Source: Mortierella sp. BCC40632
Lineage: Eukaryota > Mortierellomycota > Mortierellomycetes > Mortierellales > Mortierellaceae
Reading direction: 5' to 3'
Assembly: GCA_011634665.1 (NCBI GenBank)
Contig: WAEK01000004.1
Span: 462,001-526,000 of the forward strand
DNA: 64,000 bases
The notes under the pieces were generated by a model. The model was not told where the DNA came from. It ran no database searches and saw only the letters and a list, made by a program, of their open reading frames with translations. Below, in pieces: positions 1 to 8,732 of this stretch; position 1 is the stretch's first letter, and each line of letters starts with the position of its first letter. A program made the position numbers and the translations under genes.

Positions 1-112
1 ATCCTGCCGAATCGCATTCCATGTTTTCCCTCCAGGACACATATTGAAAGGAGTAGTAATATGGTTTCATTGAAAAGCGCCATCCTTTCTCACTCGTTAT
101 CTGGCGATTTGT

Positions 113-349
113 TTAGGCATTCTCCTCGTTAGGAACGCATACCGTGCTGCACTTGGCTTTGCATTCAGGATAGCATTTTTCAGGTTTCTTGGCGAAGGTG
201 AGCAGGCAGTCCACGCTGCATTGCCTTTCACAGTAATCATATCCTCCGGGGCATGGAGTAGCTGGAGCGTCTGGGGTGACTGGGGCGGCTTGACAAAGCA
301 CCTGCAAGGACAAGAATGCTGCGATAATCGATAACTTGGAGAGATTCAT
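113..349 (-). CDS. Small secreted cysteine-rich protein, family member 1 (78 aa, one-module form)
   Basis: The first ~21 residues form a signal peptide (MNLSKLSIIAAFLSLQVLCQA) shared by all six members in this window, so the product should be exported. The mature part carries eight cysteines as C-x6-C-x3-C-x3-C, a spacer, then C-x3-C-x3-C-x3-C. I do not recognise a named family; the C-x3-C ladders suggest two disulfide-linked helices (inference). The leader contains an intron at 353-459 whose acceptor lies three bases before the ATG, and a TATA box lies at 551-557. Members at 3643-4005 and 29288-29653 have a second C-terminal cysteine module; here a stop precedes it and the DNA below position ~110 is its decayed remnant. 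Head-to-head with member 2 at 2114-2383. Confidence 0.8.
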   Translation of the reverse strand: MNLSKLSIIAAFLSLQVLCQAAPVTPDAPATPCPGGYDYCERQCSVDCLLTFAKKPEKCYPECKAKCSTVCVPNEENA

Positions 350-550
350 TTCCTATTGGAGAGTATTGAGGATAGTGAGAATATTAGGAATAGAAATCAT
401 CTATGGTGCCAATTTGAGATGAAGTTGAATGGGAGGAGTGCTCGACTTACAGCACTTACGTTTTGGTTTTGTTGAATGACTAGGTGGTTGTTCTGTTGGC
501 TTTGTTGGTTTGTTGGAAGGATGGCCTTCTGATGAGAGAATATTAGACAC

Positions 551-557
551 TTTTATA
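551..557 (-). promoter_or_regulatory. TATA box of secreted protein member 1
   Basis: TATAAAA on the minus strand (TTTTATA on plus), about 90 bases upstream of the leader-intron donor (GTAAGTG, reading down from 459). The other family members have the same arrangement. Confidence 0.7.
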
Positions 558-1903
558 CTTGGTCTACAGAGACATCGATAGTTGGTTGAGTGAGCTGAGG
601 AAGTTGCAAGATGTTTGGAAAAGGATTACTATTCTACATCCTATGTGTTACATGTTACAAGTACTGAGTAGTAAGGATTTGTTTCTGCCAACTTTGCTGT
701 CACTGGACTCCTTTGATGTGGGATTTACCTATGATGGACTTTTTGGAAGGCAGCTTGCAAGATCGAGCGAACATATGATTGTGAACCAGGAATGCTGACA
801 TCCACCAATCCAACACACATCAAAGTACAGCAGTCCGTGGTGTCAAAAAAAGTATGTTTGCCCCTTACTTTCTCTGGTGACATTTTTCAGGGTCTACATG
901 AAATGCGAAAGTTCCCCGTCTGTCCAACGAGGTTATTGTCTGATATCAAGAGGGATAGTGAGGAACAAGGGAACAAGATGCACTGTTGCTCTGATGATGT
1001 GACAATAGAAAAGGCGATGTGTTCCGAGGGACGCAGAGCAATGGAATCAGGGTACAGGACAATAGGTACGTAGCTGTAGAAATTGTCAAAATAGGTAGTC
1101 TAGACAAATATCTAGATTACTCTATGCTGACGAATTACACTGGTAGTAGGTATGCTTTGGCTTTTTGGCTTTGGCTTTTGACTCAAAATGGTTCGCATAA
1201 TTATCAAAGGCATCCATAGAGTCCTCACCAACCCTAGTCCCCACACACTCTAAATAGTCGTTTTTCTTTCGAGATACACCCGGCTTTTTGCAACATCTCT
1301 TTTTCCTCTTCTCCTCTTAACGAAGGGGTTTGAGTGGCGTATTAACAAGAGTTAATCGGAATGGGAGTTTGGCAAGGACTCTAGAGGAATTGATATGGAC
1401 AGTGGAGGACAGAGGGGATTAGAGCTGACAGTGTGGTAGAGAAAGACAAACAGTGTATCTCGGGTAAATTGGTAGTTCCTTCCTGATTCTTTTCGATACC
1501 AGGCGATAATCTCCATGGGTAGACGGATAGACATGGAGCCTGCGCAATGCGCATTCGATGTAGGCTCTAGAAAATACCACAATAGAAAGTAAGGGCAAAA
1601 CATATACTATTTGACACCACGGACTGTTTGTTATGGATTGGTAGACGTTGACACCTCTGACCTGCTATCATAAGCTCTCTCGTTTTGCCAGCTGTTGTCC
1701 AAAACCCATCTTCAGCGAAACATACGCCAAAGGAGTTCAGCAACACCAAGGTCGTCCGGAAAAATGCCAGCCGCTCAGTACTTGTAACGCATAGGACGTA
1801 AGATGGCAATCTGATTTCGAACAGCCTCAACTCGTTCAACTCGTCCAACCCATTCAGCTCGTTCAATCCGGTCGACCATCAATCGATTTCTCCGCAGACC
1901 AAG

Positions 1904-1910
1904 TATAAAA
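1904..1910 (+). promoter_or_regulatory. TATA box of secreted protein member 2
   Basis: TATAAAA, 100 bases before the leader-intron donor at 2004. Confidence 0.7.
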
Positions 1911-2113
1911 AAAGTGTCTAATATTCTCTCATCAGAAGGCCATCCTTCCAACAAGCCAACAAAGCCAACAGAACAACCACCTAGTCATTCAACAAACCAA
2001 AACGTAAGTGCTGTAAGTCGAGCACTCCTCCCATTCAACTTCATCTCAAATTGGCACCATAGATGATTTCTATTCCTAATATTCTCACTATCCTCAATAC
2101 CCTCCAATAGGAA

Positions 2114-2383
2114 ATGAATCTCTCCAAGTTCTCGATTATCGCAGCATTCTTGTCCTTGCAGGTGCTTTGTCAAGCCGCCCCAGCCACTCAAGCCGTCCCA
2201 GCCACTGCAGCTTCATCAGTGTCTTGCCGCCCGCTCCTTCCATGCCCTGAAACACACTTTAATTGTATCAATCAATGTTCTCAGAACTGCTTGGACGTCA
2301 ATATCAAAGACGCCTACACATGCTATATTAATTGCGAAATCGAGTGCGGTATGAGATGCGCTTCTGAAGTGAAGAATGCGTAA
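2114..2383 (+). CDS. Small secreted cysteine-rich protein, family member 2 (89 aa, one-module form)
   Basis: It has the same signal peptide as member 1, then an Ala/Pro/Thr linker and nine cysteines ending in C-x3-C-x3-C-x3-C. The leader intron is 2004-2110 (GTAAGT...AATAG), so translation starts three bases into the second exon. The stop at 2381-2383 truncates the protein relative to the 120-residue members. Positions ~2410-2495 still align with the coding DNA of the lost C-terminal module of member 3 (the stretch encoding its WCYTT and QSFQYV motifs) but hold no open frame. A likely poly(A) signal, AATAAA, lies at 2558-2563. The function is unknown; secretion is well supported by the signal sequence. 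Confidence 0.8.
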   Translation: MNLSKFSIIAAFLSLQVLCQAAPATQAVPATAASSVSCRPLLPCPETHFNCINQCSQNCLDVNIKDAYTCYINCEIECGMRCASEVKNA

Positions 2384-2557
2384 ACCAGCCACTGGATACT
2401 GAGTAAGAAAGAACTGTTCTACAACAAAACCATGTTCTTACTCCTTTCAATTTGTGTCCTGGAGGGAAAACATGGAATGTGATTCGGCAGGATATGCGCT
2501 GGTTCACTAATTGTCTAGTAGCCACATAACTCACCCTCACCTAAAGAGTCAATGTGC

Positions 2558-2563
2558 AATAAA
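2558..2563 (+). terminator. Probable poly(A) signal of member 2
   Basis: AATAAA about 175 bases after the stop codon. The surrounding block (CCTAAAGA...AATAAA) is conserved in the 3' part of member 4, where it has become part of the open frame. Confidence 0.5.
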
Positions 2564-3013
2564 TGGACATCGTTGTGGATACCAGGCTAATCAGATTTTG
2601 ACTGCGGACATAATTGCTGTATGTGGAATGTGAAGTAGGAGATGGGTAACAGTATCAGGAGATGTCCTTAGTGAGAGGACCTTGTCTATAGATTTTTAGG
2701 CATCATGACCCTGAGCCTTGAGTTTAGGATGGCATAGGTGTTCTTATCTCGATAAGGAAAGGAGTGGTGCATAGTGGAGGGGAAGAGAAAGCATGCAAAG
2801 CAGAGAGTTTGCAGTCTACTGAAGGTAGGATCTGTCGGATGTGAGAGCGCTCTCTCAACCTCCTCCCTTACACAACGGTGCTCATTCAGAGTCAGAGAGC
2901 TCCCTTTTTCTTGTCCTCGCGTGCCGTGTGAAATTCACCTATTACATGGCCAACACCTGTAATGGCTCAAGGTGGATTGGATTGAGCATAGTATCCTTAT
3001 TTCTTATTCTTTT

Positions 3014-3064
<51 letters not shown>

Positions 3065-3642
3065 CTTTCTTTTTCTCTTTCTCGCGCGATCTCTCTCTCT
3101 TCTCCCCTTACTTTTTCTCACGACCAATGTTACAATTGCCCGCCTCGCCTCTGCCATATTTTCTTATATCTCTGGTTTGTTTATAAGCGGTCTGTACGAC
3201 CACTTTCACCCGCCTCTTTGGTTGTGTCAGTCTGTGCTCGCTGTATAAATGTGCGTGTGTATGTGGAGCGCAATTTAGACAAATCCTGTGAGTGCGCCTA
3301 CGAACTGCTTCCTGGGCAGAGTGAGGATGAGGGTTTTATTGTCCTTTCTTCACTTTTCTTTTCCCTATTTAACTTCACACCGGAGCTGCTCCTCAACTCC
3401 CTGTTATCTTTATCTTCTCTGTTCACTATTGCGTTATTTTCTTTATTGCCTCATTCATTTCCTTCCTTATATCGGGATACTCAAGTCATCTGTCAGTTGA
3501 GGCACAAAGACTCTCACATTTATTTTTATGCTACACTCTCCATAGAGATGCTATGTCCACTGCTGAGCTATGTCTATTTTGCTAATTTCAACTACCTTCC
3601 TAGTTCAGAGGCTGGCTCTTTAGGTGAAAGTAAACGGGGTGA
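2564..3642. other. Intergenic region between members 2 and 3
   Basis: No gene supported. It contains conserved 3' flank of the family up to about 2690, a (CT)n tract at about 3019-3061, and one copy of a dispersed repeat at 3115-3322. Several open frames cross it, but they are low-complexity Ser/Leu or Arg/Glu translations of the microsatellite. Confidence 0.6.
3115..3322. repeat. Dispersed repeat, copy A
   Basis: The reverse complement aligns over ~200 bases with 7845-8062, including blocks such as AAAGTGGTCGTACAGAC, AACAAACCAGAGAT and ATTGGTCGTGAGAAA. No coding potential is evident. It could be a remnant of a mobile element or of an ancient segmental duplication. Confidence 0.65.
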
Positions 3643-4005
3643 CTACTGGAGGGAAGTGCATGCGCCAGCGCACTTCCAGTTGACATTGCATTCGCTGTCA
3701 TCTTTGCAAGACACATACTGGAAAGATTGAGAATATGTTTTGGTTGTATAGCACCACTCGCCACTAACAAATGGAACGAAACTTCTGCATTTGGCCCAGC
3801 AGAGGTTATTACGACATCCTCCGAGAGAAGAACCACATCTCACTTCACATGCAGATGTGCAGCCAGAATAGCATGAAGAGTCGGCATTGCACGTTTTACT
3901 GCACGCGGCATCACAAGCATTTCTGCCTTCAGGGCATTCGAAGGCTTGACAGACCACCTGCAGAGACAAGAATGTAGCGAGAATCGAAAGGGCCGAGAGA
4001 TTCAT
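3643..4005 (-). CDS. Small secreted cysteine-rich protein, family member 3 (120 aa, two-module form)
   Basis: Signal peptide MNLSALSILATFLSLQVVCQA, then module 1 (C-x6-C-x3-C-x3-C-x5-C-x3-C-x3-C-x3-C) and module 2 (GGC, CWAKC, WCYTTK, QSFQYVSC, CNVNWKCAGAC). This is one of the two complete architectures in the window and serves as reference for the truncated paralogs. The leader intron is 4011-4127, with the acceptor just before the ATG, and the TATA box is at 4194-4200. It faces away from member 4 at 6023. No enzyme motif is seen. An apoplastic, effector-like or antimicrobial role is possible, but the sequence does not show it. Confidence 0.85.
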   Translation of the reverse strand: MNLSALSILATFLSLQVVCQAFECPEGRNACDAACSKTCNADSSCYSGCTSACEVRCGSSLGGCRNNLCWAKCRSFVPFVSGEWCYTTKTYSQSFQYVSCKDDSECNVNWKCAGACTSLQ

Positions 4006-4193
4006 TTTTTCTATTGAGATGGAGCGAGAGTGTTAGGGAGACCGACTACCCATAGATGGTGTCTGGCTGAGGCATTTCTGTTTGAGATGAAGTTGATGGA
4101 ATGAGGCTCTCAGTTTACTGCACTTACGTTTTTGTTCGTTGGTTGTTTTGTTGGTTGGGAGAATGCTTCTTTGTTGAGAAAACAACGGACTCT

Positions 4194-4200
4194 TTTTATA
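4194..4200 (-). promoter_or_regulatory. TATA box of secreted protein member 3
   Basis: TATAAAA on the minus strand, ~65 bases upstream of the leader-intron donor. Confidence 0.65.
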
Positions 4201-4619
4201 CTTGATCTATAGAAACACCAGTTGTTAGTCGATTGAGCTGGTGTTCTTGGAGAAGTGATCGCACCCTATGGAACCGAGTGGCAAAGGATCGAAACAGCCT
4301 ACAATAGAAGACCAGAGAACTTGACCTCTACCAATCCAATATACACCAAGGCACAACAGCCCTTGGTTTCAAAGAGTATGTCGACTGTTCTGCATCTTTT
4401 GGGTGACTTCCTAGGCTCGCGTGGAATGATTATGCAAGTTCTCTGGATATCCAAAGAGCTCATTGTTTAACGTCGAGAGGACCAGAGAGAAGCTACTGAT
4501 TCACTCAAAATATACAGTTTGTGTTTGCCTGCCATACTAACAGCCCTTGGCTCTCTTGCTCTTATTCGCTCCTCTTGTTCTCCCCGGAAGCCTTAATAGC
4601 ATGAATACTTCAAGCTGCG

Positions 4620-4620
<1 letters not shown>

Positions 4621-4659
<39 letters not shown>
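4621..4659. repeat. Poly(T) tract (39 nt)
   Basis: Uninterrupted T run in the middle of the region between members 3 and 4. Confidence 0.95.
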
Positions 4660-4662
<3 letters not shown>

Positions 4663-5084
4663 CAAACTAGGATCTATATTTTGCCATGATCGATACCTTT
4701 ATGTTTTTGATATATGTATTATTACCTCCATTAGCGGATGTTTGTGGTTGAGTATATTCTAAGGGAATGTACAAAGGCTTTCTCTTCTTTCTCCCCATCG
4801 ATGGCTTCTGTTTCCCTCTCCTAGCCTGGTCACTGTACTTGCCGTCGCCACCATTACTCATTTCCTTCCTTACCTCTTCTAATATCTCCCCCACACTTAT
4901 CACCACGCCTTCTCAGGATTAAGATTATACACGATGCCAATGTGATCTACGTAGGCGCCATCCAACCAGTGGCATGATTGCTCACGGCGCAACGGGGCAG
5001 TGGTCGTGGCAAGAGGGAGTTAACCTGGGAGCAAAAAAAAAAAATCCGGGGTTGCACTGCGAAATTTGCTACGAATGCGAAGTT

Positions 5085-5122
5085 TGCTGCAAACTGGTTT
5101 GCTGCAAACTGGTTTGCTACCT
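5085..5122. repeat. 15-bp tandem repeat
   Basis: The unit TTTGCTGCAAACTGG occurs twice in a row, flanked by partial copies (AAATTTGCTACGAA before, TTTGCTACC after). In one frame it encodes a repeated Phe-Ala-Ala-Asn-Trp. Confidence 0.7.
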
Positions 5123-5842
5123 GCGCGAGTTCAAAGAGCTACAGAGGAGCTGACGAGACATTCAGAGTAGAGTTTATTTGGCGAAGACTTTATTAGAAAC
5201 ACTAAAACGATGTAAATACGATAGCTTCCGAGTGTCAAAGATGCCTAGATGTGCCGACTACAGGAGTAATTTGCTGACATGGAGGCCTAAATTTGGTGGG
5301 GGATACTTTTTTTTGTAGATTTCGCTAACTGTGTACCTTTTATTCTGTACCCAGATAGCATTGCCGTGCACCCCTCAGAACAAATCACCTTCTCTATGGC
5401 AAAGTCATTGGATCAAGAGTAGAGGAGTCATGAACTATCAGTGTGGTAGACAAGATGAATTGTAAACCTCCTCAATTTTAGATTAAGATCACTTTGGATA
5501 GCCAGAGGACATGCATTGCACTCCACACGAGTCTAAAAGGTCACTCCAAACGGTAAGGGATTGACATGCTATATGACACCACGGGCTGCTGTGTCTCTAT
5601 TCATGCCGGATCGTTGGGTGTCAAAAGTCACTGGTCTCCTAGTGGTTACTCAGTTGCCTTCACCGGCTATCTTTTTGAAGCCCTACGTCAAAATGTTCCA
5701 CATCAAAGGAGTTAAGGCGCGTAGGAATTGGCAATAAAGTTTGCTGTAGCGATTCCTGCTATTTCAGTACTCGTAGGATAGCACTCTATTTTCTAAGAAT
5801 GCCAACTCGATCAGCTAGCAATTGGCGTTTCTACAGAGCAAG

Positions 5843-5849
5843 TGTAAAA
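5843..5849 (+). promoter_or_regulatory. Degenerate TATA box of member 4
   Basis: TGTAAAA stands where the paralogs have TATAAAA, in the same distance context. This is one of several signs of decay in this copy. Confidence 0.45.
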
Positions 5850-6022
5850 AGGTTGATCTTTCTTCTATCAAAGCAACAAAACCAATTGACTACCACCTAG
5901 CCAACCAACGAGCCGACACATTTCGATGTAAAGCAATTGCTCAATTCATACAATATAATCTCAACTTGTAGCGCAGTTGATATGTTCTCAACATTCCCAT
6001 TCACGCTGTGTTCCAATAGGAA

Positions 6023-6445
6023 ATGAACTTCCTGAGCCTTTCGATTCTCACCATATTCTTGCTTTCTCAAGTGGTTTGTCAAGCCTTTGAATGCCCTGGA
6101 AGCAAAGGTACCAGTGATGCGGATTGCGCTGTAGCGTGCCATCTTGCAGTGAATAATACCAGAGGTACATGCTATTCTGGTTGTACAGCTGCGCGCGACA
6201 TGAAATGTGTTACTCCCAGAGGAGGTTGCCTAAAGAATCCGTGTTTAATAAAAGGGTATCGCTGTGGACAGCAGGCCAGTCAGGTTTTGGCAGCGGAGAT
6301 AATTGCTGTACGGGGAATGTGCAGTGAGTGGTGGGTAGCAGAATATTCTCTTCATGAAAGGGCCTTGACCACGAAACTATTAGGCAGTAGGACCTTGGGT
6401 CTCGATGGATGGCGTGGGTGTCGCGATATCGGGATGGAGGGGTGA
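6023..6445 (+). pseudogene. Decayed or chimeric secreted cysteine-rich protein, family member 4
   Basis: The open frame is 140 aa, with a signal peptide and a leader-intron acceptor at 6018-6019; the donor (GTAAAG near 5922) is weaker than in the paralogs. Module 1 is damaged: the second cysteine is gone, and one cysteine of the C-x3-C ladder has become Arg. Family homology ends near 6225. From CCTAAAGA onward, the frame runs through DNA that aligns with the 3' UTR of member 2, including an AATAAA at 6247-6252, and gives ~70 residues of unrelated sequence. A deletion therefore removed module 2 and fused the gene to its old 3' UTR. If that AATAAA still works, transcripts would end before any stop codon. 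Probably non-functional. Confidence 0.65.
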
Positions 6446-8508
6446 TGTGAAACAGGAAGGGGAAAAATAGAGGAGGTACAGAGTCGGGAACCAACTATGG
6501 GTAATATATGCGGAGTGGACGTCGATATTCCATTGAGGTCAAAGGCCCTGATAATTTTGAAGGCTGTATTAACGGGAGAGGCCTAACTTGGTATAATCTG
6601 ACTAAGGGATGGCTATCTGAAGACGAGACACAGGCTGTCTGGAATGGACTGGGAATGAGAAAGAGGGGAAAAGCCGCACATTATAGGTCTTTTTGGAGAT
6701 ATGCCCTTGATTGTTCCTTGCAATATGGCCCTGCAATATGACCTTGCACCGTACCCTTTGTACCATACCATTACATCACTGACCAGCAAACCTCTTTCCT
6801 CAAAAGATACTTACAAGACGCTTCCAATGCGACTAGCCATTGCGGAGGTCAAGAGTGTCATCACCATGGCAGACCGTGGAAGAGATCAAGCTCTGGTAGC
6901 CCATCAGAGTCAATTTTTCAGTGTCGGTATGACGCCAAGACTGCTTCCTCCTTTCCCTCTATCACACTTCATCGCAAGAACTACGCTCTGAGAACACGCC
7001 AACTGCTTCCAAAACGTCAGTTAGTGCACTGGGTTCTCTTTTAGCTTTCAGTATCCTCACAGATTCATTAGAAGTTCCCGGTCGTGCCGGGATCACTGCG
7101 ACCATTCACCGTGGCTTTCCCTATAGCATGAAGACTGCTGAACATTGTTTATAAATGTGTATATCTAAACTCCTGTATTTCAAACCTTTTTGTAATTGAG
7201 AAGTCGAAGTGAGGCCAAATCCAGATTTTGATCGGGATCTCGTGCAGTAGACGCCTGTAAAAAAAAAAAAAAAAAGAGATCATGTCTCTGCCAGTTTTGG
7301 ATCTTGATCGTTTCTAGTGCTACCTGAGTAACGAAATTGCAGTTGTATAGGAAGAGGCTGTGTTGAAGTGTCTCTTTATCGACATATACCATGGGTTGGT
7401 ACTATTTCATCATTCATGACCCTTTAGGTAGCTTGTGCCTATTTTTTTTTCAAGAGCATATGGCTTGCTTTCCCTCAAACCCACAAAGGGCATGCTATGA
7501 TGGCGAGTTGGTCCCGAGTCTATTATTCGTAGTTAAGAATTCAAGCCAAGTCAACTAAAATAAAATAAAAAAAAGGCTTCTAATTCTTGAGCAATGGGAT
7601 GGTAGAAAAGAAATCAAAAAGCAGGTGGCTACAATAGTTCTGGATGGCTTGGAAAAAAGTCCAAAGAGGCCGAGCCGGGCTTGTGGGGCTTGGGTCAAGA
7701 GTGGTCTGACACCCGGGTGGAACCGTCCTGGAGCTGGTGCAAAAGAATACCCGGAAGCAGAGGGACTTGGGTCTCATCACTCTGCATTCATTCATAAAGC
7801 AAGAGAGGTCTTTGAATCAATTGAGTCCGTCTTTGGACCCCACTATGCCCAAAAATCAGAGGGGGTGCTCACAAGGTTTGTCTTCATTGAACCCCACATA
7901 CACACGCATATATTCAACAAGCACGGACTGACACAAACAAGCAGGCGGGTAAAAGTGGTCGTACAGACTGTTTGACAACAAACCAGAGATCTAAGGAGAG
8001 CACATCGCGACATCGGCGGCATGGGCGAGGTGGGCAGTCGCACCATTGGTCGTGAGAAAGAGCGGGGGGAGAAGAGAGAAGAGAAAGAAAGAGAGAGGAC
8101 TTGAATACGAAGCAGACTCCGCTGTTTTGATTTTGATTTTGATTTTTTTTTTTTTTTTCCTCTTCCTCTTCGTATGCTGTCTTGATTCTGAACCTGGCTG
8201 CCCGATGTCCGTAAGTGCTGGGGGATGACTCCTCGTGCTCTCGTGAATGTCCCGCTCAGAGAAGAGCTGAGCTGTAAACAGGCCGATGGGCCAACTCTTC
8301 ACCTGGAGCCGGGAGGGTAATTGAGAAAAAAGCAAGCAGGAGTTGATCTAGTATGAAGCCGAGTAGGAAGGAGAATAAAAAAAAAAAAAAGAAGAGAGTC
8401 GCCTCTTCAAAAAGGGCGCGGTCAGCCGTTACCACCGGGTATGCCCAAAATGAGCGGCCCACGAGGAGACGACCCTGTGGCCAAACGAAGAAGAAAACAG
8501 AAAAAACG
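6446..8508. other. Intergenic region between the secreted cluster and the proline dehydrogenase gene
   Basis: No gene supported. It contains a poly(A) run near 7260-7275, the second copy of the dispersed repeat (7845-8062), a poly(T) run near 8144-8158, and a purine-rich stretch near 8350-8400. Open frames here are short and lack any domain I recognise. Confidence 0.5.
7845..8062. repeat. Dispersed repeat, copy B (inverted relative to copy A)
   Basis: Aligns with the reverse complement of 3115-3322 over ~200 bases, with substitutions and small indels. Confidence 0.65.
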
Positions 8509-8516
8509 TATAAAAG
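8509..8516 (+). promoter_or_regulatory. Putative TATA box of the proline dehydrogenase gene
   Basis: TATAAAAG lies 224 bases upstream of the ATG at 8733, followed by a CT-rich leader (8520-8730) typical of fungal transcription start regions. Confidence 0.45.
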
Positions 8517-8732
8517 CGGCAGTCGTCCCTGTACCTCTCTCCTCTTGCTTTCCTTTCCTTCAGAATCTAATTCACTCCACCCCGCGCACCATCCCCGCCG
8601 GACCATCACTTTACTCTCTCTCCACTCATTCCCCATCCCCACATTAGACTAACTACGACTCATCCATTCGACTCATTCCCCTCAATTTCTTCTTTCACAT
8701 TTCTTTTTTTTTTTCTTTTTTTTTTCTGATCA

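Larger units (their letters stand above)
1..2495. repeat. Diverged inverted duplication containing members 1 and 2
   Basis: The arms are about 1-890 and 1585-2495. Positions 1-60 match the reverse complement of about 2425-2490. The leader-intron regions (350-460 and 2004-2110) match closely, and distal upstream blocks near 830-880 match the reverse complement of about 1585-1630. The ~700-base middle holds no gene I can support. The left arm is cut by the window edge. The arms differ by many substitutions and indels, so this duplication is older than the one at 28868-32455. Confidence 0.75.
4201..5842. other. Region between head-to-head members 3 and 4
   Basis: No gene supported. The outer parts (4260-4480 and 5430-5840) are inverted homologs of each other and of the upstream DNA of members 1 and 2, with recurring blocks such as GACACCACGG and GGGCTG. 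The middle holds a T39 tract at 4621-4659 and a short tandem repeat at about 5085-5122. A 72-residue frame at 4978-5196 is discussed under findings. Confidence 0.55.
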
